Positions 34,385 through 42,690 of a stretch of 64,000 nt of DNA are shown in pieces (positions within the stretch are counted from its first letter, which is position 1; each line of letters opens with the position of its first letter). The position numbers and the translations under genes were made by a program. Source of the DNA: Massilia sp. Root351 (GTDB lineage: Bacteria; Pseudomonadota; Gammaproteobacteria; Burkholderiales; Burkholderiaceae_D); assembly GCF_001425045.1 (NCBI RefSeq), contig NZ_LMDJ01000006.1, positions 73,793-137,792 on the forward strand, written 5' to 3'. Below the pieces are notes generated by a model that searched no databases, had not been told where the DNA came from, and worked only from the letters and a program-made list of their open reading frames with translations.

Positions 34385-37240
34385 ATGAACTATTCGATCA
34401 CCCGCTACATCAGCCGCTCTGCGGCACTGGCCATCTGCCTGGCGCCGGCGCTGGTGTTTGCGCAGCAGCAGGGCAGCGCCGGCACGGCGTCGCCTGCCGC
34501 CCCTGCCGCCGCGCAGGCGCCCGCCGACGGGGCCGGCGCCGATCCATCCACGGTGGTCATCGTCACCGGGGTGACCAAGACCACCACCAAGAAGAACGCC
34601 ACCTTCTCGATCAATACGCTGGGCAGCGAAGAAATCCAGCGCCTGGCGCCCATGAGCACGGCCGACCTGCTGGCCAACTTCCCGGGCATCTACTCCGAGG
34701 GCAGCAGCGCCGGCGAGGCCAGCAACAACATCACCGTGCGCGGCCTGCCCGTTACCGGCGGCTTCCGCTATGCGCCGCAGCTGGTGGACGGCCTGCCGGC
34801 CTACGAGGAACCCGAGGCGCCGTTCATGAACAATGACGTCTTCGTGCGCGACGACCTGATGACCGAGAGCGTGGAAGTGGTGAAGGGCGGCCCGGGCGGC
34901 ATCCTGTATTCGAACGGCCTGGGCGCCACCGTCAACCATGTGACGCGCACCGGCGGCGACCGCCTGGCCGGCGGCTACAAGGCGGAATACGCGGACTACG
35001 GCTTTCTGCGCCAGGACGCCTTCATTTCCGGCCCGCTCGGCGCCAACCTGACCGGGGCCGTGGGGGGCTTCTACCGCCGCAGCGACGGCGTGCGCGACAC
35101 CGGCTACACCGCCGACCGCGGCGGCCAGGTGCGGGGCAACCTGGTCTACACCAGCGACGACCGCAAGACCACCGCCCGCGTCGACGCGCTGCTGATCAAC
35201 GACCGCACCGCCTTCTTCCAGAACCTGCCGATCTCGGTGCCGCGCTTCAGCAACCCGGGCACGCCGGCCAACCCGACCAAAATCGACCAGGACACGATAC
35301 AGCCGCTGGGCATCGATTTCGCGCATGGCACCACCGCCTCGCCGTACAACCGCCGGTTCAACATGCTGGGCGAGTACGGCACCCGCACCATCGACCAGGC
35401 CGACGGCATCCATCCGAACTTCAAGATGTTCACCTTGAGCGGCTCGCAGGAGTTCGCGGACGGCTGGAAGCTGTCGGCAGGGCTGCGCCATACCGCCGGC
35501 AGCAGCGGCTTCAACGCCGTCTTCACCGGCAATGACACGGCAAGCGCCACCAATTTCCTCAACGCCCGCTTCCAGAACGACGTGATCTCGCCGGCGCACG
35601 GCGCCGCGCTGGGCTGCAACCTGAACAACGCCAAGTTGATCGGTTACTTCAACGTCCCAGCCGGCAACGCCTGCGCCGCGTTCGCCAACATCAGCCGCGA
35701 GGACTTCGTCAAGAAATACGCCAAGGCGGCCGGCGTGGCGGGGCGCTACCTGAACGACGGTTCCGCCGTGCCGGGCTCGGTCAACTTGAACTTCCAGGTG
35801 CCCTTCATTGCCGACGTGGATGCCGCCAGCACCTCGCTCGACCTGAAAACGCAGAAGTCGTTTGAGCTCAAGGGCTCGCACGACGTGACCTTCGGCCTCT
35901 ACAAGAGCCGCTACAGCTATGCGCCCAACTTCCAGGCCGGCCTGCTGGTCACCGACGTGACGGCGCAGTCGCGGCCGGTGGACCTGGTCGTGGTCGATGC
36001 GCAGGGCCGGCAGGTGGGCCCCAGCTTGACTTCCGGCAGCGCGATCCTGCCAGGCTGGTTCGGTTTCGTCAGCCAGATCCACGGCGACGGCAACGCGGCC
36101 TACCTGCTCGACCACTGGGAAACCATGGGCAACAGGCTGAAAATGGACGTCGGCGTGCGCTGGCAGGACTTGAAGGCCGGGGTATCGCGGCGCGACCGCA
36201 ACGTCAGCACCGACCTGACGCCGTCCAGCGTGGTGGCCGGCTCCACCCAGGACACCACGGCCGACAACGAAATCAGCCTGCCGGGCGATCCGCATACGCT
36301 CAACAAGACCTACCATGGCCTGGGCTGGTCGGTGGGCGCCAACTACAGCTTCAGCAAGGCGTTCGCCGTGTACGGACTGGCGTCGAAGTCGTTCCGCCTG
36401 CCCAGCCTGCAGGACTTGAATGACCTGAGCACCGCCGCAGCCACGGTGGTCAACGGCAAGACCGTGGAGATCGATGCGGTCGAGAGCATCCGGCAATACG
36501 AGATGGGCCTGCGTTACCTGACGCGCGGCTTCGGCGCCTCGGTGGCTGCGTTCTACAACAACTTCTCGCCGCGCAGCTCAGTCAATATCTACCGCGACAT
36601 CGCCTCGGCCAGCTGTGCAACGCAGGGCGGTGTGACCCAGATCAACTCCTGCCCCGAGGTGGCGCAGCTGTACAAGCGCGGCGTGCGCAACATCGGCGCC
36701 GAGGTGGAGCTGAGCTGGCGCCCGGCTGCGGTCGATGGCCTGGAGCTGAAGGGCAACGTGGTGCTGCAGCAGCCCAAGGTCACCGGCGCCACCTACACCA
36801 TCACCCAGGAGGACAAGAACGCGCAGGGCGTGATCAGCGGCTACCACTATGTGCAGATCAGCGAAGACGGCCGCCGTCCGCGCCGCCTGCCGAAAGTGAT
36901 GGTCAACTTCATGCCTTCGTACGACCTGAAGCCGCTGACCGACATTCCACTGAGCCTGTATGCGCAGGTCCAGTACTACGGCTCGCGCTTTTCGGAGGCG
37001 ACCGACAGCAACGTGACGCTGTATCCGGCCTACCACATCGTCAACGCCGGCGCGCAGTACCAGCTGAGCGAGCGCTGGAAGGCACATCTGCACGTGGCCA
37101 ACCTGACCAACCAGCTCTCTTTCACCGAAGGCGATCCGCTGTTCAACGACCTGCTGTCGCCGGACGGCACGCGCAACCGGGGTGTGGCCCGGCCGCTGTT
37201 CGGCCGTACCATCCGCTTCAGCATGACGTATATGTTCTGA
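34385..37240 (+). CDS. TonB-dependent outer-membrane receptor, probable fructan/sucrose uptake
   Basis: 951 residues from an ATG preceded by AAAGGAGAC. Signal peptide (MNYSITRYISRSAALAICLAPALVFA), an Ala/Pro-rich linker, a short TonB-box-like stretch (STVVIVTG), then the plug domain (about 70-190: STADLLANFPGIYSEGSS, ITVRGLPVTGG, VKGGPGGILYSNGLGATVNHVTR) and a 22-strand barrel ending in the aromatic C-terminus RTIRFSMTYMF. It lacks an N-terminal STN domain, so it is not a transducer of the FecA kind. An operator identical to that of the upstream lacI gene lies in front, which indicates carbohydrate rather than siderophore transport. Confidence 0.93.
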   Translation: MNYSITRYISRSAALAICLAPALVFAQQQGSAGTASPAAPAAAQAPADGAGADPSTVVIVTGVTKTTTKKNATFSINTLGSEEIQRLAPMSTADLLANFPGIYSEGSSAGEASNNITVRGLPVTGGFRYAPQLVDGLPAYEEPEAPFMNNDVFVRDDLMTESVEVVKGGPGGILYSNGLGATVNHVTRTGGDRLAGGYKAEYADYGFLRQDAFISGPLGANLTGAVGGFYRRSDGVRDTGYTADRGGQVRGNLVYTSDDRKTTARVDALLINDRTAFFQNLPISVPRFSNPGTPANPTKIDQDTIQPLGIDFAHGTTASPYNRRFNMLGEYGTRTIDQADGIHPNFKMFTLSGSQEFADGWKLSAGLRHTAGSSGFNAVFTGNDTASATNFLNARFQNDVISPAHGAALGCNLNNAKLIGYFNVPAGNACAAFANISREDFVKKYAKAAGVAGRYLNDGSAVPGSVNLNFQVPFIADVDAASTSLDLKTQKSFELKGSHDVTFGLYKSRYSYAPNFQAGLLVTDVTAQSRPVDLVVVDAQGRQVGPSLTSGSAILPGWFGFVSQIHGDGNAAYLLDHWETMGNRLKMDVGVRWQDLKAGVSRRDRNVSTDLTPSSVVAGSTQDTTADNEISLPGDPHTLNKTYHGLGWSVGANYSFSKAFAVYGLASKSFRLPSLQDLNDLSTAAATVVNGKTVEIDAVESIRQYEMGLRYLTRGFGASVAAFYNNFSPRSSVNIYRDIASASCATQGGVTQINSCPEVAQLYKRGVRNIGAEVELSWRPAAVDGLELKGNVVLQQPKVTGATYTITQEDKNAQGVISGYHYVQISEDGRRPRRLPKVMVNFMPSYDLKPLTDIPLSLYAQVQYYGSRFSEATDSNVTLYPAYHIVNAGAQYQLSERWKAHLHVANLTNQLSFTEGDPLFNDLLSPDGTRNRGVARPLFGRTIRFSMTYMF

Positions 37241-37262
37241 CGCCCTGCGGCGCCAGCGCGCC

Positions 37263-37991
37263 TTATTCCGAGGCGGCGAGGCGTGCCAGCAGGGCAGGGC
37301 GGTACTGGCGGCTGAGGGGCGCGCGGGTGCCGCCTTGCAGCAGCAGTTCGCCGTCGCCCTTGTCATCCACTTCGATGGCGGCGACGCCGGCCAGGCGCAC
37401 GGCGGCGCGGCGGTGGCAGCGCTGGAAGGCGGGGCCGAGCTTGTCCAGCAGTCCCGCCAAGGTCTGGCGCAGCAGCGGGGCGCCGGCGGACGTGTGCAGG
37501 ATAACGTAGTTGTCGGCGGTTTCGATCCAGGCGATATCGTCCACCTTGACGATGCGCGTGGCGCCGCGCTCGGGGATCAGTAGCTGGCGTACCGGCAGCA
37601 CCGGCAGCACCGGCAGCACCGGCACGCCGCGCTGGCCGGCGAGGCGGTCGCGCAGGCGCTGCAGGGCGCGCTGCAGGCGGGGCTGGTCGTAGGGCTTGAG
37701 CAGGTAGTCGATGGCGTTGGCGTCGAAAGCGCGCACCGCGTACTCGTCATAGGCGGTGACAAACACCAGCAGCGGGGCGGGCTCGGGCAGCGAGGCGGCC
37801 ACGTCGAAGCCGCCCACTTCGGGCATCCGGATGTCGAGGAAGATGGCGTCCGGCGCGAACACGGCGCCCCGTTCCAGTGCCTCCACGCCGTCGCGCGCTT
37901 CGTCGATGGCGGTGATGTCCGCTTCCTGCGCCAGCAGGCAGCGCAGCTTGTCGCGCGCCGGGCGTTCGTCGTCGACGATCAGCACCCGCAT
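37263..37991 (-). CDS. LytTR-family response regulator
   Basis: 242 residues; ATG at 37991, overlapping the upstream kinase gene by 13 bases. Receiver domain (1-120) with acidic pair DDE, phospho-acceptor Asp53 (FLDIRMPEVGG), Thr in FVTAYDEYAV and Lys in LLKPYD. A Val-Pro-Leu repeat linker (about residues 121-135) leads to the LytTR DNA-binding domain (about 140-240: DDIAWIETADNYVILHT, FQRCHRRAAVRL). AlgR/LytR-type regulators bind paired direct repeats. It ends 22 bases from the convergent TonB receptor gene. Its kinase partner and a CPA1 antiporter are upstream in the same operon. Confidence 0.93.
   Translation of the reverse strand: MRVLIVDDERPARDKLRCLLAQEADITAIDEARDGVEALERGAVFAPDAIFLDIRMPEVGGFDVAASLPEPAPLLVFVTAYDEYAVRAFDANAIDYLLKPYDQPRLQRALQRLRDRLAGQRGVPVLPVLPVLPVRQLLIPERGATRIVKVDDIAWIETADNYVILHTSAGAPLLRQTLAGLLDKLGPAFQRCHRRAAVRLAGVAAIEVDDKGDGELLLQGGTRAPLSRQYRPALLARLAASE
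37591..37624. repeat. 9-bp tandem repeat in the response-regulator linker
   Basis: The unit accggcagc is repeated at 37591, 37600 and 37609, followed by a partial copy (accggca). On the coding strand it produces Val-Leu-Pro units between the receiver and LytTR domains. Because the unit is a multiple of three, changes in copy number would alter linker length without a frameshift. Confidence 0.85.
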
Positions 37992-39133
37992 GGCAGCCTC
38001 ACTTCGGCGCGCACGCCCGCAGGTGCCAGTTGCACCAGCCGCAGCGAACCCGCACCGCCATGCAGCACCGCCAGCCGCTCGCGCAGATTGCGCAGCCCGA
38101 TCCCTTCGCCCGCAGCCGCGCCGCTGTTCGCGTGGTTGCCGCCGCTGCCGTTTCTGCCGGGTGCGCGGCCATCTGCGGCAGGCATGGCACTGTCGCCGGC
38201 CGCATGGCGCAGGATGCCGTTGTCGTCGTCGATGCGCAGCACCAGCTCGGCGCCGTCGCGCCGGGCGCTGATGGCGACGGCGGTAGGCTGGCGGCGCTGT
38301 TCGACAGTGTGCTTGAACACGTTCTCCAGCAGCGGTTGCATGCTCATCAGCGGCACCTGGCAGCCCAGCAGCGATTCGTCGATATCCCAGCCGATGCGCA
38401 CCCGGTCCTCGAAGCGCGCGCTCATCAGCTGTGCATAGCCGCGCAGCAGGCGCAGTTCGGTGGCCAGCGGCGCCTGCTGCTGGCCCGAGTGGTCCAGCGT
38501 GGCGCGCAGCACGTCGGCCAGCTGCATCAGGGTGGCGTCGGCGCGCGCCACGTCGGTGTGCATCAGCGACGAAATGGTATTGAGCGCATTGAACAGGAAA
38601 TGCGGCTGCATCTGCTGCGTGAGCTGCTGCAATTGCGCCTGCCGCAGCAGGGTGTGCGCTTGCGCCGCCCGTACGCGCTCCTCCAGCAGCGCGCGATAGG
38701 ACAGCAGGCCGAACTGGATCAGCACGAACAAGCCGAAGAACACGGTGATCTTCACGTCCTCGTACACGAACACCTGCGGCCATGCCTCGTGCGTATAGCG
38801 GTCGCCAGCCAGCGCGTATACGCCGTGGCGGATGCCGAAGGCCAGCGGCACGAAGCAAAGCCAGTACACCGGCGCCCACAGCAATTGCACGCCGAACCAG
38901 CGCAGCGGAGTGCCCAGCAGGTGGTCGTAGCGCCGCGTATGCAGGCGCTGCGCCAGCATCAGCAGGGTGGCCACCAGCGCCGACGACAGTTCCCACAGCA
39001 TCGGCTTCCAGACGGCCCGCTCGCCGTCGCGCAGCGCGTCCTGCACGGCGGTCAGCACCATCATGCTCCAGAACAGCAGCCAGGCGGCGCACAGGGCGTA
39101 GGCGGCGCGGCGGTTGTGTGTACGGGTGTGCAT
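37979..39133 (-). CDS. LytS-like sensor histidine kinase
   Basis: 384 residues. About four membrane segments in residues 10-155, then a His_kinase domain with QPHFLFNALN (phospho-acceptor His178) and a HATPase domain: N-box MQPLLENVFKHT and G-box EGIGLRNLRERL. A Gly/Asn/Ala-rich insertion (about residues 315-345) lies in the ATP-lid region. It lacks the 5TMR/GAF domain of classical LytS. It should phosphorylate the LytTR regulator whose gene overlaps its end. It begins 13 bases after the CPA1 antiporter stop, so pH or sodium stress is a possible input (inference from context only). Confidence 0.92.
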   Translation of the reverse strand: MHTRTHNRRAAYALCAAWLLFWSMMVLTAVQDALRDGERAVWKPMLWELSSALVATLLMLAQRLHTRRYDHLLGTPLRWFGVQLLWAPVYWLCFVPLAFGIRHGVYALAGDRYTHEAWPQVFVYEDVKITVFFGLFVLIQFGLLSYRALLEERVRAAQAHTLLRQAQLQQLTQQMQPHFLFNALNTISSLMHTDVARADATLMQLADVLRATLDHSGQQQAPLATELRLLRGYAQLMSARFEDRVRIGWDIDESLLGCQVPLMSMQPLLENVFKHTVEQRRQPTAVAISARRDGAELVLRIDDDNGILRHAAGDSAMPAADGRAPGRNGSGGNHANSGAAAGEGIGLRNLRERLAVLHGGAGSLRLVQLAPAGVRAEVRLPCGC

Positions 39134-39146
39134 ACGGGCCGGTGGG

Positions 39147-40778
39147 CTAGCGGAAGCGGGTTTCGCTCAGGTCGATCTCGCGCACCAGTTTGCGCGAGAT
39201 CTCGTCCGAGATGTGGCCGTTGCGCGCCAGGTTGAAGATGGCCTTGCGTTCGGCCTGCAGGGCCGACATGCGCAGCGCCTTCTCGGCCGCGTCCAGCTTG
39301 CGGAACTGGCGCGCCTCGTCCACTTCCGTGTGTTCCACCAGCCTGTGCTTGTACAGCGCGATCACGCGGCTGGCGGCTTGCGGGTACAGGTCCGCGTCCA
39401 TGCTGGTGGACATCAGCTCGATCTGGGCTTTCTCGATGGCGGCAATGGCCGCATTGGCCGCCACTTCGCGCGCGCGGTCCTCCTCCTGGCTCTCCTCCGA
39501 CTCTTCCGGGAAGTCGATCCCGGACAGGATGCGCGGCAGGCCGATGCTGGCCGCCAGCAGCGACAGCAGGATCACCGCGCTGGCCAGGAAAATGGTGAGG
39601 TCGCGCGCCGGGAAGGGTTTGCCGTCGGCCATGACCAGCGGCAGCGTCATCACGCCGGCCAGCGTGATGGCGCCGCGCGCGCCGGCCAGGGAGGTGGCCA
39701 GCAGCAGGCGCCAGTGCGGCGGCGCCGCGTCCTGGCCCATGCGGCCCTTGCGGTACAGCGTAAGCCTGAGCGCGGTCCAGACCCAGGCAAAACGCAGCGC
39801 CATCAGGCCGAAGGCGATGGAGAAGGCGTACAGCACCAGCCACCACGGGTTGGCGTGGCCCACTTCCGCCAGCGAGGTGCGCGCGCCTTTCAGTATGCTG
39901 GGCAGCTGTTCGCCCAGCAGCACGAACATCACGCCGTTCAGCGAAAACTGCACCGTGTCCCATACCGCCGAGCGCTGGATGCGGGTGGCCGCCAGGGCGT
40001 GGCCGCCCAGTTCCACGTAGCTCATGGTGACGCCGGCCGCGACCGCCGCCAAAATGCCGGACGCGTGCAGGTGCTCGGCCAGCAGGTAGGCGCCGAACGG
40101 CATCAGCAGGTTGACCAGGATGGGCGAGCCCGCCGGCTCGCCGAAGTGGCGCGTGAGCCAGCGCTGCGTGAGCGTGATCAGCAGCGTCACGCCCACGCCC
40201 ATGGCGACACCGCCGGCCACCAGCCACAGGAAGGTGAGGGTGGCGCTGGTGAGCGAGAAGGTGCCGGTCAGCGCGGCCGCCACGGCGAAACGGAAGCACA
40301 CCAGCCCGCTGGCGTCGTTCAGCAGGGACTCGCCTTCGAGGATGTGCATCAGGCGCTTGGGGATGGGTGTGCGGGAGGCGATGGCGGAAACGGCGATGGG
40401 ATCGGTGGGCGAGACGATGGCCGCCAGCGCGAACGCCACCGGCAGCGGCATGGCCGGTATCATCCAATGGATCAGCAGGCCCATGCCCAGCACGGTAAAC
40501 ACCACCAGGCCCAGCGCCAGCTGCAAGATCACGCCGCGGTCGCGCAGCAGGCCGCTCTTGGGAATGCGCCAGCCGTCCAGGAACAGCAGCGGCGGCAGGA
40601 ACAGCAGGAAAAAGAACTCGGGATCGAGGGCGATGCCGTGGCGCGAGAACGCGGCGACGATGAAGCCGAGTGCGATCTGCATCAGCGGCAGCGGCACGGC
40701 CACCGGCAGCAGGCGCACCAGGTAGGCGCTGCCGACCACGGCCAGCAGCATGGCCAGGACTGTTTCTATTGCATCCAT
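39147..40778 (-). CDS. CPA1-family Na+/H+ antiporter
   Basis: 543 residues with about twelve membrane segments. Diagnostic motifs are FLPPLLFLDGW, AAIVSPTDPIAVSAI (the conserved Asp-containing unwound helix), EGESLLNDASGLV and LAGARGAITLAG. A long cytoplasmic C-terminal tail (about 425-543) is acidic at first (FPEESEESQEEDRAREV) and helical afterwards, as in bacterial NhaP/YjcE-type antiporters. It exports Na+ (or K+) in exchange for protons across the inner membrane. It is first in an operon with a LytS-like kinase and LytTR regulator. Confidence 0.93.
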   Translation of the reverse strand: MDAIETVLAMLLAVVGSAYLVRLLPVAVPLPLMQIALGFIVAAFSRHGIALDPEFFFLLFLPPLLFLDGWRIPKSGLLRDRGVILQLALGLVVFTVLGMGLLIHWMIPAMPLPVAFALAAIVSPTDPIAVSAIASRTPIPKRLMHILEGESLLNDASGLVCFRFAVAAALTGTFSLTSATLTFLWLVAGGVAMGVGVTLLITLTQRWLTRHFGEPAGSPILVNLLMPFGAYLLAEHLHASGILAAVAAGVTMSYVELGGHALAATRIQRSAVWDTVQFSLNGVMFVLLGEQLPSILKGARTSLAEVGHANPWWLVLYAFSIAFGLMALRFAWVWTALRLTLYRKGRMGQDAAPPHWRLLLATSLAGARGAITLAGVMTLPLVMADGKPFPARDLTIFLASAVILLSLLAASIGLPRILSGIDFPEESEESQEEDRAREVAANAAIAAIEKAQIELMSTSMDADLYPQAASRVIALYKHRLVEHTEVDEARQFRKLDAAEKALRMSALQAERKAIFNLARNGHISDEISRKLVREIDLSETRFR

Positions 40779-40861
40779 TCATATCCTTTTTTCAATCCGA
40801 GCAATTATATAGGCCGCTACTCTGGTCAAGAGGAAACCTTTCTGTCATAATCTTGCCTTCT

Positions 40862-40937
40862 GCGGGAGTAGCTCAGTTGGTAGAGCGCAACCTTGCCAAG
40901 GTTGAGGTCGAGAGTTCGAGACTCTTCTCCCGCTCCA
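40862..40937 (+). tRNA. tRNA-Gly (anticodon GCC)
   Basis: 76 bases with all four arms: acceptor GCGGGAG (40862-40868) pairs with CTCCCGC (40927-40933), D-loop AGCTCAGTTGGTAGAGC, anticodon stem CCT with loop TTGCCAA, T-arm GAGAGTTCGAGACTC, and encoded 3' CCA (40935-40937). The GCC anticodon reads GGC and GGT codons. It stands alone on the plus strand, divergent from the antiporter gene, and is followed by a strong terminator. No integrase or duplicated tRNA end is seen beside it. Confidence 0.98.
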
Positions 40938-40944
40938 GAATTCG

Positions 40945-40975
40945 AAAAAAGGAAACCTCCGGGTTTCCTTTTTTT
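40945..40975 (+). terminator. Intrinsic terminator of tRNA-Gly
   Basis: GGAAACC (40951-40957) and GGTTTCC (40962-40968) form a stem with a four-base loop, flanked by an A-run on the left and seven T on the right. It is eight bases after the tRNA CCA end. A-run and T-run can extend the stem, a textbook Rho-independent terminator. Confidence 0.95.
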
Positions 40976-41084
40976 ATGCCGTGCCGGTTTGCAACGGGAG
41001 AGCGGTTCCGGCGGGCAAAATGTTTCGTTACAAAGGGCAATATCGTTATACTGATCGCAGCCCTTGCGATGGAGACGAATCCCT

Positions 41085-42041
41085 ATGAATTCAGTTCAAC
41101 AAGAAATTGACGAACGTAGTAACTTAACCAATTCCAATAAATTTGAACTGCTGCTGTTCCGTCTCGGCGCCGACGCCAATGGCGAACACTCGGAACTGTA
41201 CGGCATCAACGTCTTCAAGATCCGCGAAATCGTGGCCATGCCGGAAGTGACGGCGGTGGCCGGTTCCTCGCCGCACATGCTGGGCGTGGTCAACCTGCGC
41301 GGCCAGATCATTTCCGTCATGGACTTGCCCGGCATCGTCGGCGTGACGCCAAAGACCGGCTTGAACATCATGCTGGTGACCGAATTTGCCCGCACCACGC
41401 AGGCCTTCGCGGTCGAGTCGGTGGACGAGATCGTGCGCCTGGACTGGGGCCAGGTGCTGTCGGCCGAAGGCAGCACCGCCGGCGGCATGGTGACCAGCAT
41501 CGCCCGCCTGGATGGCGACGTCAACAACACCCGCCTGGCGCAGGTGCTGGACGTGGAAACCATCCTGCGCAAGATGGTGCCGACCGACGGCAAGGACGTG
41601 GACCCGGAAACCATCGGTCCCAAGCTGCTGCTCAAGCCGGGCACCATCATCCTGGCGGCCGACGACTCGGTGGTGGCGCGCAGCCTGATCGAGCAGGGCC
41701 TGACCGCGATGGGCGCGCCCTTTGTGATGACCAAGTCCGGCAAGGAAGCGTGGGAGCGCCTGCAGCATATCGCCGACGGCGCCAAGGCCGAAGGCATCCC
41801 GGTGGAAGACCGGGTGTCGCTGGTGCTGACCGACCTGGAAATGCCGGAAATGGACGGCTTCACGCTGACCCGCTTGATCAAGCAGGATGCCCGCTTCAAC
41901 AAGATCCCGGTGGTGATCCATTCTTCGCTGTCCGGCAAGACCAACGAGGACCACGTGAAGGGTGTCGGCGCCGACGCCTACGTGGCCAAGTTCGTGGCGG
42001 AAGACCTGGCTGAAACTATTCGCAAAGTGCTGCACAAGTAA
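41085..42041 (+). CDS. cheV: Chemotaxis protein CheV
   Basis: 318 residues from ATG 41085 (GGAGACG upstream). An N-terminal CheW-like domain (about 20-165: ELLLFRLG, YGINVFKIREIVAMPEVTAVAGSS, GVVNLRGQIISVMDLPG) is joined to a receiver domain (about 185-318) with acidic pair ADDS, phospho-acceptor Asp250 (LVLTDLEMPEMDG) and Lys in YVAKF. CheV couples chemoreceptors to CheA and is thought to take part in adaptation when phosphorylated. It is a single gene here, without other che genes around it, which is common for cheV in betaproteobacteria. Confidence 0.95.
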   Translation: MNSVQQEIDERSNLTNSNKFELLLFRLGADANGEHSELYGINVFKIREIVAMPEVTAVAGSSPHMLGVVNLRGQIISVMDLPGIVGVTPKTGLNIMLVTEFARTTQAFAVESVDEIVRLDWGQVLSAEGSTAGGMVTSIARLDGDVNNTRLAQVLDVETILRKMVPTDGKDVDPETIGPKLLLKPGTIILAADDSVVARSLIEQGLTAMGAPFVMTKSGKEAWERLQHIADGAKAEGIPVEDRVSLVLTDLEMPEMDGFTLTRLIKQDARFNKIPVVIHSSLSGKTNEDHVKGVGADAYVAKFVAEDLAETIRKVLHK

Positions 42042-42102
42042 TCACATTGCCCGTCAATTAACGCTATCATGGCCTGGTGGTACTTTTCCAACCAACCGGG
42101 AG

Positions 42103-42690
42103 ATGACTGTGGCAGCCAAGCAGATTCTGTTGTTGACGGGCGATTTCGCCGAAGATTACGAAACCATGGTGCCGTTCCAGGCACTGCAGATGGTCGGCCA
42201 CACGGTGCACGCCGTGTGTCCCGGCAAGAAGAGCGGCGAGAAGGTCAAGACCGCGATCCACGACTTCGAGGGCGACCAGACTTATACCGAAAAACCTGGC
42301 CACCAGTTCGCCCTGAACGCCAATTTCGACGATGTGCAAGTGTCCGCTTACGACGCGCTCGTGATCGCGGGTGGACGTGCGCCGGAATACCTGCGCCTGA
42401 ATCCGCGCGTGCTGGACATCATCCAGCAGTTCGCGCAGGCTTCCAAACCGATAGCCGCCGTGTGCCACGGCGCCCAGTTGCTGGCGGCGGCCGGCGTTAT
42501 CCAGGGCAAGAAGATTTCCTGCTACCCGGCCTGCGCGCCGGAGGTGAAGCTGGCCGGCGCCGAGTATGCCGACATCGCGGTCGACAGCGCCGTCACCGAC
42601 GGCATCTTCGTCACCGCGCCCGCCTGGCCGGCCCATCCGCAGTGGCTGGGCCAGTTCCTGGCGCGCCTTGGCACGGAAATCAAGCTGTAA
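42103..42690 (+). CDS. DJ-1/PfpI family protein
   Basis: 195 residues from ATG 42103. A class I glutamine amidotransferase-like Rossmann fold with the nucleophile elbow PIAAVCHGAQLLAAA (Cys121) and the partner Glu/Asp region at LTGDFAEDYETMVPFQAL. Proteins of this branch act as proteases, glyoxalase III or deglycases; some are stress-induced chaperones. The length and motif fit the PfpI/YhbO subgroup. Its 3' end overlaps the convergent S-formylglutathione hydrolase gene by 11 bases, and both could act on reactive carbonyls, though no shared regulation is visible. Confidence 0.9.
   Translation: MTVAAKQILLLTGDFAEDYETMVPFQALQMVGHTVHAVCPGKKSGEKVKTAIHDFEGDQTYTEKPGHQFALNANFDDVQVSAYDALVIAGGRAPEYLRLNPRVLDIIQQFAQASKPIAAVCHGAQLLAAAGVIQGKKISCYPACAPEVKLAGAEYADIAVDSAVTDGIFVTAPAWPAHPQWLGQFLARLGTEIKL

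Noticed and set aside
34298..36496. Minus-strand open frame of 732 codons opposite the TonB receptor
   Set aside because: Shadow; composition typical of antisense frames in GC-rich genes.
37263..39092. Apparent fused 609-codon minus-strand protein ending in the LytTR regulator
   Set aside because: The N-terminal two thirds are an out-of-frame reading of the kinase gene; the true regulator starts at 37991 and overlaps the kinase by 13 bases.
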